In this document: positions 52,099 through 64,000 of the stretch, piece after piece
Numbering within the stretch: position 1 is the stretch's first letter
Layout of the letters: each line of letters opens with the position of its first letter
DNA from: Dimorphilus gyrociliatus
Taxonomy: Eukaryota; Annelida; Polychaeta; Dinophilidae
Assembly: GCA_904063045.1 (NCBI GenBank)
Contig: CAJFCJ010000002.1
Coordinates: 2,971,891-3,035,890 of the forward strand
DNA: 64,000 nt
Direction of reading: 5' to 3'
Program-made: the position numbers and the translations under genes
The notes under the pieces: model-generated
Databases searched by the model: none
Seen by the model: only the letters and a program-made list of their open reading frames with translations
What the model was told of the DNA's origin: nothing

Positions 52099-53334
52099 TC
52101 AAGGGGCAACGGGCAAGAAGAGTAGGAACAATTTGAGCGCGTTTGGTAAACGCAATTTGCAAATCTCCTCCTCCCGAACAAACTTCCTCACTGCCAAACG
52201 GCACAAGTGCTTCAGCGAAACGTCTTTAGGCAATTTCAATACGGAAACGGTTAATGCCGGTCCGAGAAGGGCTACGTAGTCTCCTACACTCGAAAAAAGT
52301 GGGAGGAGAGCAGCATGTTGGTGAGATGTTGCCCCAATGGCCGCTTGAACGATATGCAAAACGGTTAAATCGACACCCGAGTACAAAACGACGTGTATGG
52401 GTTGAACGAGATGGCGTCTAGGAGCTCTAACGCCCAGGGAGGCTAAAACGGCGGCATTCGGGCTATAAGCCAAATGGTGAGAGACACCTGTGGGAGAGGA
52501 CGTCGATTTTGCTACCCAACGTTTCTCAGCTACACTCCATAATGAAACACCATTCTCTGTATTGCCTATGGCAATTTTTGAGTGACCAGACGAAGGGTCG
52601 AAGGCAATGGAATGCCACAATGGGGCGGTATCTTCGATCGTCTGGAGAACTTCGCCAGAATAAACACTTACTAACTTTATATCCTTGGTCACGGCGAAGG
52701 ACGTAAAGGGATCTGCACATCGGGAAAAGGCCCAATAGAAATTGGGTCGTAGAAGATAAAAATTTTCATCTGGAGATATATAAGCCTCATGCATGCATGC
52801 TTCTGAGAGATATATATCTTTCAGAACGCTCAGCGCTCTTCTAGACGCCATATGCAGCGGAATGAAGTGAAGCTCCTTCGTCTTCTTATGAACGACCTGC
52901 AGCAAAGCTATATCCCTACCGCAACCAGCTACTGTCACTGCAGGAACAAGTAATGGACACGTATATCTCGAACTTCGTCTAGGAACCACTGGAGGGAGAT
53001 GATAACTCTCCTCCTTCATCCGTAGTTTATTTGAAATGCTCTCAATACGAAATTGATACCCTTTTGTACAGTAAGCCTGCATATTGAACGTATTCATATC
53101 CGTTAATATGCCACTTTGAAATGGCACGCAATAGTCGATTTTTCGGTCGAAGCCGAAAACATCTGAGTGACCTCGAGCCCATTCTGAAAGAGTGCAGGAA
53201 TAGACCTCTGACCAGTCATTATGCGTCCTTTGTAGAGCTAAACGAGCTTTTTCAACGTAGTCCGCAGCTGTCGATGGTCTTTCTCGGCTAGATTTACTAT
53301 GTTCACTTCCCATCCAGTCGTTTATAAATGCCAA
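52099..53334 (-). CDS. Intronless SOCS-box protein, likely E3 substrate receptor
   Basis: One 411-codon exon. The C-terminal 40 residues form a SOCS box: BC-box SLKHLCRLAV (L-xxx-C-xxx-V, the Elongin C contact) followed by RKFV and, after a spacer, KLRLPNALKLFLLF. SOCS-box proteins recruit Elongin B/C and Cullin-5 to ubiquitinate targets. Upstream, residues about 180–370 look like beta-propeller blades (e.g. HSIAFDPSSGHSKIAIGNTE, GVSLWSVAEKRW, HHLAYSPNAAVLASLG), giving a WD40-plus-SOCS layout. The first 130 residues (DWSEVYSCTLSEWARGHSDV) are not familiar to me. It does not look like WSB, SPSB, ASB or TULP4. Base composition is less AT-rich than its neighbours. Starts are shared with U2SURP across a 426-bp gap. 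Confidence 0.75.
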   Translation of the reverse strand: MAFINDWMGSEHSKSSRERPSTAADYVEKARLALQRTHNDWSEVYSCTLSEWARGHSDVFGFDRKIDYCVPFQSGILTDMNTFNMQAYCTKGYQFRIESISNKLRMKEESYHLPPVVPRRSSRYTCPLLVPAVTVAGCGRDIALLQVVHKKTKELHFIPLHMASRRALSVLKDIYLSEACMHEAYISPDENFYLLRPNFYWAFSRCADPFTSFAVTKDIKLVSVYSGEVLQTIEDTAPLWHSIAFDPSSGHSKIAIGNTENGVSLWSVAEKRWVAKSTSSPTGVSHHLAYSPNAAVLASLGVRAPRRHLVQPIHVVLYSGVDLTVLHIVQAAIGATSHQHAALLPLFSSVGDYVALLGPALTVSVLKLPKDVSLKHLCRLAVRKFVREEEICKLRLPNALKLFLLFLPVAP

Positions 53335-53760
53335 CAGACGTTCGACGTTGTTGATTCATTATTTACATATTAACGCATCTTTGTTGTTGATAGTATATCC
53401 AATATACTTCAAAAAAGCTATAGTTTATATTCTACATAATTTTTATACGTGACTAACGAATTTCGCGAGTAAATCTGCGTGTTTTTGTATCCAGAGAGAT
53501 GGGCTCGTCTGACCTTGACCTTACAATAAATCAGAACCTCTTTCTGTCTAACCGGTCAAGGTTTGTTATTGTTAGCTTCCATAAATAACTTTTTGTTTAT
53601 TGTCTTTCTTTAAAAGAAACTTTTTTCTGTATTTATGAGGATGAACATGAAAGCTAAAAACAAGATTTCCTAAAACCAGGTAGAAACCGGTGAAAGACAA
53701 AATCAATAAGGTATATAGTCTCGTTTTTTAGCGTGACTTCCTGTGTGAGGAAATTTCAAA
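53335..53760. promoter_or_regulatory. Bidirectional promoter of the SOCS-box gene and U2SURP
   Basis: 426 bp separate two divergent ATGs. The interval must hold both transcription starts. TGACCTTGACC (nuclear-receptor-like half-sites) is seen near 53,511–53,521. No TATA box is evident. Confidence 0.5.
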
Positions 53761-57477
<3,717 letters not shown>

Positions 57478-58050
57478 ATTATTCTTTGTTGTTTTTATGT
57501 TTTTTTTATTTTAGAATTTTACATATTGCGTAGAAATTACAAAAACAAATTATTAAAGAGCAAAGTTGATCTATCCAAAGTTCTCAAGTAATTCTCATTC
57601 ACTGAAAGCTTATTGAATGTATGCCTCCTTTCATCTCAAATTACTGACAGAGAGAGTTAGTAATATCTTGTGTATATAATTACTCGATAAATTCCTCTTA
57701 TGACAAACTACGATGACTTTCCATCACTTTTTTCTCTACTCGTGACCAAATTGTATTATTTAGTTTTTCTTACGAAATTCTAATACAAACATGTAATAAA
57801 TTTCGATATTCAATATAAAGAACATAAGCGTATCTTATCTAACGGAAGCATATAAGTATTAGACTTGAATTGTTAGGGAAGTGAATATTATATTTGCATT
57901 CAAGATGAATATATTCTGTACTTTGTATGGAAGATAAATATCTTATCAGTCAAATACGTTATCTTAATGCTTTTATTAGTCCCCATAATGTCATATTTGT
58001 TAAAATAATTGTGATTTTTAGCAGAATACTTTGCAAGCTTCAACTATATT
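57478..58050 (+). other. U2SURP 3' UTR and promoter of the next gene
   Basis: 573 bp of AT-rich DNA with AATAAA at 57795–57800 as a candidate signal for U2SURP. The following gene starts at 58051 on the same strand. Confidence 0.4.
57795..57800 (+). promoter_or_regulatory. Candidate polyadenylation signal for U2SURP
   Basis: AATAAA about 320 nt after the U2SURP stop codon. Confidence 0.35.
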
Positions 58051-59385
58051 ATGGAAAATAGATGCGCACTATGTTTATTAGTAAGTGAGAATCAGGGTAA
58101 ATTGAAGTATAAAACTCTGTGCAGCGAATTAAGACGTGAATTAGAGAAAAATCCGTTTGATTTTTGTAATAACTGCTATAGAGAACAGAAATGGCCTAAA
58201 AATTCAAAATTCGTATTACAATATCTTGGGATTTTGGAAGATAATTTTAAGAATTTTCTTGAAAAGGATTTAAATTTCATTCGACAGGAATTTGTTCAGA
58301 ATCTTTTTCACGATCAAAAAATAGCTTTAAAGACATTTGATAATAATAAAAACAGTTGTCAGCACGATGACCGAGGTATTCTATCTAAATATTTTATGGA
58401 TAAACGAAATAATATTCATAGTTTACTAACGAGTTCAAAGTCTCTTTTGAAATCTCGTTCACATAACATAAATGAAATTGCAAGTAAAATTAGGAAAATG
58501 TTCGAAACTCATTTAATGCTTTCACTTTCTCCTTGGGATAATATATTAGCTAATGAAACATTAATAGAAATTAAGTTGGGTCTCGTTCCCATAGACTACC
58601 CTGGAAGTTATCATATTATTGACATTAGCTCTCATGTGAATTATGTATTTATTTTGACGGAAGATATGAAGAGTGGAAGTTGCTACGAATATAAGTTATG
58701 GCGACTAGATCTTAACAGTAACAAGCCAACAGAGGTATATAAAGTGATTTCTGAGAAACTCCAATACAGAATTGAGGTAGCTTCTAATGCCTATCTGTAC
58801 GCTGAAGGAGGAGCAAGTGTAATGAAGATACGTTTGTCAGAAAAATCAACCGTAGCTGTATTCTATCAATTTTATGGCGCTCCTATTCAAGAGAAGAGGA
58901 AAATTATAAAACTGGTTGCTTTTTCTAGCGGTGTTGTTGATGTGAGGTTATGGTTAGGTAAATGGTATATTTGTAGAACGGATGATCCATTTAAAAGGAA
59001 ATGGAAATCACCAATGAAAGGTTGGCACAATTATCGCACAGTAGACGATTTGAAAGTAGTGGGAGAAAGTATACTTTTTTTAAACATAGATAGACTGATC
59101 GAAATAAATCTAAATGATGGGTCAGCGGTCCGAACTTTAAGATTAGATTGGTCTAATACCTTATCATCATTACCTTTTCCGGATTCATTCCTTCCCGATA
59201 AGCCAATTATTCTTGGTAAAAACTTTGACTGTGTCATAGTCAACATGGAAGATATGAAGCTTTTTCTTATTGAAAAACATTTCAAGAGATTTCAGCACGT
59301 TTTAGTCACTGATAAAGTATTTATTGTTGTTCAATTCTATGAAGACAGTTCCTGGTGTTTGTCTAGAATGGACTGTTTTAGATAA
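58051..59385 (+). CDS. Unrecognised intronless protein, 444 aa, with N-terminal Cys pairs
   Basis: A single 444-codon exon. The N-terminus carries C5-x2-C8, C24 and C39-x2-C42, which looks like a zinc-binding module of RING, B-box or ZAD type but with too few His to be a classical one. A helical Lys/Asn-rich segment follows (FLEKDLNFIRQEFVQNLFHD). From about residue 185 alternating hydrophobic strands appear (HIIDISSHVNYVFILTED, YKLWRLDLN, RIEVASNAYLYAEGG, VESILFLNIDR-like), suggesting a beta-propeller. A TRIM-like layout (zinc module, helices, propeller) is one reading; I do not recognise the family. The stop is followed by AATAAA at 59489–59494. Length and lack of stops make chance unlikely. 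Confidence 0.7.
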   Translation: MENRCALCLLVSENQGKLKYKTLCSELRRELEKNPFDFCNNCYREQKWPKNSKFVLQYLGILEDNFKNFLEKDLNFIRQEFVQNLFHDQKIALKTFDNNKNSCQHDDRGILSKYFMDKRNNIHSLLTSSKSLLKSRSHNINEIASKIRKMFETHLMLSLSPWDNILANETLIEIKLGLVPIDYPGSYHIIDISSHVNYVFILTEDMKSGSCYEYKLWRLDLNSNKPTEVYKVISEKLQYRIEVASNAYLYAEGGASVMKIRLSEKSTVAVFYQFYGAPIQEKRKIIKLVAFSSGVVDVRLWLGKWYICRTDDPFKRKWKSPMKGWHNYRTVDDLKVVGESILFLNIDRLIEINLNDGSAVRTLRLDWSNTLSSLPFPDSFLPDKPIILGKNFDCVIVNMEDMKLFLIEKHFKRFQHVLVTDKVFIVVQFYEDSSWCLSRMDCFR

Positions 59386-59938
59386 GAGTCCAAAAGGCAA
59401 TAACTCTGTTAAACTATACATTCTAAGACTTGAAAGCAATGAAAAAATCTGTCAAAGAGTTTGAAATATATGTGACAACTTTGTGGTGAATAAATATTCG
59501 TTTTCATGAAAGTCAGATTATTTTTTACACGGTATTTAAGAAATTTTTTGTAACAACATAAGTTATCTTTAATGCAATTTTTTAAAAATAATTATATATT
59601 GTGTATGAGTTGAAGTGACAACATATTACAAAGACTACGACCCTCTCCAAGTGCTAATCAATGATTTTTCATATTTATAATCAAGTGATGTTGATCAAAC
59701 AACACTTGTCTGATTAATTCTACATGCTATATTAACAATTTAGACCATTAACGTAAAAATTTCAACTAAGACAATTATGATTTGACTTGAATTGGTTTGA
59801 GTACCTCACACTGTGTATTTTTTTTTCAATACTTAGGTTTGCTATTAAACCATTAAACAAACTAAACGCTAAGCACAATCATTAATTTATGACCATTTAT
59901 GTCATTATTATTCAAGTCAATCCAAATTCCTAACATGT
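59386..59938. other. Convergent 3' ends
   Basis: 553 bp between the stop codons of the unrecognised 444-aa gene (+) and the phosphate carrier (−). AATAAA at 59489–59494 fits the plus-strand gene. No clear minus-strand hexamer for SLC25A3 was seen. Confidence 0.4.
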
Positions 59939-61582
59939 TCAAGATTGTTGCAACTTCTTCTTCAAAGATTCTGGCATTTCTGGAGGTGGTGGACGAGGTA
60001 GACGGAAGGCTACCTTTACGGAGTCATAGATAAACCATTGCAAAGCTGTTAGAGTTCCTATCATGATGATACGAGGTCCTAATCCTCTCCATAAACCTGA
60101 AATAAAAAATTATTTATTTGTTTGTCCGATATGGAGTTTCCGACCGAAAATAGTATAAGAGTGACTTAAACTCCTGATATCAGGTATACCAATCTTACAC
60201 ACCAACGACTCAAGCACCCATGAATGACCAACCGAAAAGGTTGTTGGCAAGAGTACGCCCTAATGGGTGGATCTAAGGGATGTGTTTTTGCACTTTTCAA
60301 ATAAAAAAAATACTCACCAGCCATTCCTAATTTCTGAGCAACAGCAACAACTCCGGATCCTTTATCTTGATTCAATTTTGAAACAATAGTATCAGCAGGA
60401 TGACTGACAACTGCACAGAATACACCAGCAATATAGCCAGCAACGAATGTAACAACCAATTGTTCTGGTTTTGAGCAGTCTTCTCTTTTTTTAGGTACTA
60501 CGTATTTGTAGATAGCCTCAACTGTTCTTTCAAAGCAGGCAAACTTCATCATGGTGTATGGAATTTGTCTTCCCCACAAAGGCGTGATACCCTTATAGAA
60601 TCCCCAAGCTCCTTCTTCGGCTAATAATTTAGGGAAGCCTTCTCTTAACGTGTTTGCCCAACCAGGTTGTGTTTGTATTCTTACTTTCAATGCTTCAAAG
60701 GGACAGAGACCCATATCTGCAAAGAATTCAGCGCTGGCGCTAGAAGCCAAGTAAAGGCTAGTTCTGTACAGGTAAGTTTTTTCCTCTCCTAACATGTTGC
60801 TATAAACATTCTTAAATAATTCGTAGAAACCGAATTTTCCAAGACCTTGGATGGAATAACCAACAAAGGTTGGGCCCCATCCCTTGGCTAATCCTCTCAT
60901 TCCATCTTCGGCAATCGTAACCTTAAAGCCATGAAAGATGTTCTTGTATTTTGCGGGATCTACTTGAATTCTGCATTTAACCAAATCGAGGGGAACAATA
61001 GCTGTGTGAGTCAATCCGCAGGAGAGGATACCGCCGAAACCGCACAATGCATAATATTTAGCAGAGCCGAATTCGCATGAAGCTTCCTCTGTCGAAAACA
61101 GGTTAAGATTAATTCATAGTGTCCTATAAAATTAGTCCTAGTTTCACACACTCTCTATTCTTAAAACGCCTATCGGCATGATTTTCAGAGTACTTGTAAC
61201 ATATATTTTATAACCGAATACTAAGCGCCATTTTGATACATTCCCTTATGTATGTAATTAACTTAAAATAAGTCATGAAGTTAAAGACTGAATCTCTTTT
61301 AAAATCAATATATGAGAGAGAACTAATTATTGGCTAAGGTCATTGTTCCGTTATCTCAGGACATTATACGTTACACGTGAAGTTTTTGAAACTTGGGTAT
61401 CTAAACCATAAATTGAAATATTCTTATTTAAATACCAACACACTGGCTTAGATATATCATATCAAACTGAAATTACCATTTGCAGGAGCGGCAATCACTC
61501 TATTTTCATTGACTTTGAGTCCTTCACAATGAGCCGATTTAAACGGGCTATTCTTCAATTTTTCGCTTAGCGCTTGAAACAT
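59939..61582 (-). CDS. SLC25A3: Mitochondrial phosphate carrier
   Basis: Three exons (61582–61477, 61088–60318, 60096–59939) join to 344 aa; family members are about 360. The three mitochondrial-carrier repeats each show PxD/Exx[22 protein letters not shown] and [10 protein letters not shown]. Six transmembrane helices are expected. PiC-specific stretches include [39 protein letters not shown] and [20 protein letters not shown]. It imports phosphate with a proton into the matrix for ATP synthesis. The N-terminal 45 residues vary among species and may act in targeting. The intron between exons 2 and 3 (60317–60097) stays open for a while in the coding frame but ends in a stop and has strong GT–AG borders. 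Single version of each exon; no tissue-type A/B exon pair as in mammals was seen. Confidence 0.96.
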
Positions 61583-62248
61583 CTTTTAGCTGTTAAGTTT
61601 ATAAACAATTGAAAAAACTAAAATCTTATTTAAGTAAGAACTTACGGTCTGTGGAGGCAGAGTAAATGATTGAATTAAGATTGAACTCAAGGTCGCGTGT
61701 CTCTCCTTCAATATGGCGAATGTGAACGCACCTATAACCAGTCAGAATCTCGTGGCGCCCCCTCAGTCTGGCGACAATAATTTTAAGATAAAGCACAATT
61801 CGTAAGAAAAACTTTGCTTAAGACCTCTATCATACATATTAATTAAATTTCGTTTTCTTTATGAATGAAGCTACTTTCAAAGACATTATTTTTAAACCAT
61901 CATATATATGCGTTTAAATTTGAATCTAAACTAAAATATTTTGTAAATTCATTAAATTTTGTCTGATAAAAAAATCTATTTATTTTCGTTTTGAAAGTAT
62001 TTACTTTCAGAATTTTTTTTGGCAATGTCAAAAAGAAAGAAGGACTTTGTGGTGTAAAAAATTGTTTTTGTGACGTACAAGTTACATCACTTCCGGTTTA
62101 AAATCGCGTAATTATTCGGGAGAACATTTAACATAACTGATAACTATTTTGTCAGCAGACAACTAGGTAGATGTGAATAATAGAATTTTAATGAAAATTT
62201 GTATTTATTCTAGTTTTAGAAGATCGTACATGATAATTAAACATACTT
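61583..62248. other. SLC25A3 promoter/5' UTR and ADAL 3' flank
   Basis: 666 bp between two tandem minus-strand genes. A minus-strand AATAAA at 62204–62209 (40 nt after the ADAL stop) is the likely ADAL polyadenylation signal. An acceptor-like or UTR sequence precedes the SLC25A3 start. Near 61,700–61,760 the DNA is less AT-rich, a plausible promoter. Confidence 0.4.
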
Positions 62249-63694
62249 TTAAATCATTGCCAACTTTGCAGCTTTAAATTTTTCAATAAGTTCTTCTCTA
62301 ATTTTCTCGGAACAAAAAGCACTTTCTATACCATAGAAAAATGTTTTCCAAATATTCTCTTTGGACAAATTAAAAATTTTTTGAGCAATTTCAATTTCTT
62401 TTGACAGGCTTGTTCTAAAAACTCCTTTATCGTCCGTCTGAAAGATAGATTATTAATCAGCCCTTGCTAACATTATATTATTAAGTTTACATACGCAAAT
62501 TATAATTGGATGTTTTATGTCATTCCAATAACTAAAATGATGATCTTCTAAACTTTTTACAGTATTTGTAAGGAAGTTGGAGGTTAAACAAATTTCTAGA
62601 GAATTTATATTGTACAAAGAATGAAATTAAAGCAAACCTATTTCTGAACAATCTTACCAAGAGGTATTCTGTTCTTCTTTATGAAATTTACATATTTGTC
62701 TTTTCCACCCACATCTGGATGTAAATACGTACCATGACCAATTCTATCGATTCCCATTCCGAGAATATCTTGGACTTCTTCAACCTTTTCTTTAATTTCT
62801 GCCAGATGAATTGCTATTTGTAATCCTCTCTCTTTAGCCTTTCTTAACAGGGGAATGAAGTCTCTCGCATCGTTTTTCTATTATTAAATAGGCATAAATC
62901 ATTAAACTTTCGAAAGTTTATAACTCACAGACGGATCACCACTCAAGTCAATTCCTACTATTGTATCTCTAGCCTCTCTATCCTTGTCCAACATTTCGCA
63001 TAATACTGCAAACGAATTTTCTGCATCTTCTATACCTCTCCCTCTATCAAGAGAGACAAGAAATTTGACTATAATATCCATATTTCTGCAATTTTTTATT
63101 CCTTGCAAAACAGCGCGAATATATTGGCTCTTGGTCATGCAGTCTTTTGCAGACCTTGGAGTTGATCTTAATTCCAAATACTTGACATTTTCTTTATGAA
63201 AATCTTTGATAACCAACTCAGTAATCTTTTGAATATCTTTTGGCGTTCTTGAAAGGCTTTGAATGATTTTAAAGACCTGAAAAACTCTGCAAAGATAAAG
63301 AATAAGAATTTGTAACGACTTTAAAATTTTCCATTACTCCTTGATTGACCGTTTATTTCCACTGTGAATAAGACTATTCCATTTATCTAATGTGTCACTG
63401 TCCAATGCCGGATTTTCATCTTTCGCAGTTTCTATAAGATAGCTTATAGCTTCATCACTTAAGGAGCCGCTGATATGGGCATGTAATTCCTAAAATTAAA
63501 ATAAAGATACATAATATCGCCCATCGATTTCAGAAGTAATTTTGATAAAGTTGAAAGAAATTCAAAACATCATTCTTTCTCTTTCCTTTATCAAGAAAAT
63601 ATTGAACATAATGAATACTTACAACTTTAGGGAGGCGTTCTATGTATTCGCTACTGACGTTAGCTATGTCATTTCTTACTGAGATGCCGGCCAT
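62249..63694 (-). CDS. ADAL: Adenosine deaminase-like protein (N6-mAMP deaminase)
   Basis: Six exons (63694–63623, 63489–63338, 63286–62929, 62877–62658, 62595–62495, 62437–62249) join to 363 aa (human ADAL about 355). Metal ligands and catalytic motifs are in order: LPKVELHAHISGSL (HxH), VKYLELRSTPR, GIDLSGDP, AIHLAEI (His ligand and Glu), DRIGHGTYL, then CLTSN and HPIIICTDDKGVF (the last Asp pair). All zinc ligands and the catalytic Glu-equivalent are present, so the enzyme should be active. The family hydrolyses N6-methyl-AMP to IMP in the cytosol, clearing modified nucleotides from RNA turnover. One oddity: the His of the common 'HAGE' motif is kept but the segment reads HLAE. Confidence 0.95.
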
Positions 63695-64000
63695 CGTTAA
63701 AAATGGTTCTAATTATATGTGGAGTCCTGTTAATAACTGTAATCTATTCCCTTTTAAATATTTACTCTAATATAATTCATATAATAAATTAAACAATAGC
63801 CAATTATTTATTTATAAATAATATTTATATATTGTATAAATTAACCTTTATAATTACTTTATACTGCATAAGTGAAAACACTTCTTAAGAGTATACAGTA
63901 TATTCCATTAGAAAACCTCCTTACGTCTCCTTTGGAAACTGGAAACGTCAGTCAGATAAAAAACAGAAGATTATGAATAATTTATGAATAGTTTGTTTAT
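63695..64000. other. ADAL 5' flank
   Basis: 306 bp, AT-rich, with one copy of TATACAGTATA at 63892–63902. No gene seen. Confidence 0.4.

Noticed and set aside
52099-53334. Prokaryotic or horizontally acquired gene, because it is intronless and less AT-rich
   Set aside because: The SOCS box is a eukaryotic module and the gene sits in a normal divergent pair; transfer is not needed.
60166-60317. C-terminal extension of SLC25A3 into the intron
   Set aside because: The frame runs through a GTGAGT donor; the true last exon at 60096–59939 restores the conserved carrier C-terminus.

Overview
This is nuclear DNA from an animal. The sequence is visibly AT-rich, the genes are split by GT–AG introns from about 55 bp to 2 kb, and the gene set is metazoan: SMAD4, an axonemal dynein heavy chain, an XK-related protein, a bHLH factor and a TNF-receptor-like protein. 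An intact DNAH2 points to motile cilia. Compact genes and high similarity to vertebrate orthologues fit a small-genome invertebrate bilaterian, perhaps a spiralian such as an annelid. I cannot name the species.

Layout. 0–2 kb: SERBP1/HABP4-like gene (−), divergent from SMAD4 (+, nine coding exons, to 8.6 kb). 8.6–21.3 kb: a gene-poor stretch with a small candidate CDS at 10.1 kb (−), a small divergent bHLH gene at 16.4–17.6 kb with a CRE/CCAAT promoter, and one tRNA-His gene. 21.4–24.6 kb: MYG1 and an XK-related gene (both +). 24.9–42.5 kb: a complete DNAH2 gene (−), rebuilt here as 24 coding exon positions. 43.8–46.6 kb: a many-fingered C2H2 protein (−). 47.1–47.7 kb: a small type I membrane protein with one cysteine-rich domain (+). 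47.7–52.1 kb: nothing recognised. 52.1–53.3 kb: an intronless SOCS-box protein (−), divergent from U2SURP (53.8–57.5 kb, +). 58.1–59.4 kb: an unrecognised intronless gene (+). 59.9–61.6 kb: mitochondrial phosphate carrier SLC25A3 (−). 62.2–63.7 kb: adenosine deaminase-like ADAL/MAPDA (−).

The standout is DNAH2. Its exon for the first part of the microtubule-binding domain is present as two tandem versions of identical length (142 nt) and phase; using both would shift the frame. Its last coding exon is present as three tandem versions of identical length (155 nt, each with its own stop). The gene could therefore make up to six dyneins differing at the microtubule contact and at the extreme C-terminus. 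Exon joins for multi-exon genes were worked out by hand from splice sites, phase and family similarity; every rebuilt gene keeps one open frame from start to stop. No transposase, CRISPR array or viral gene was recognised.
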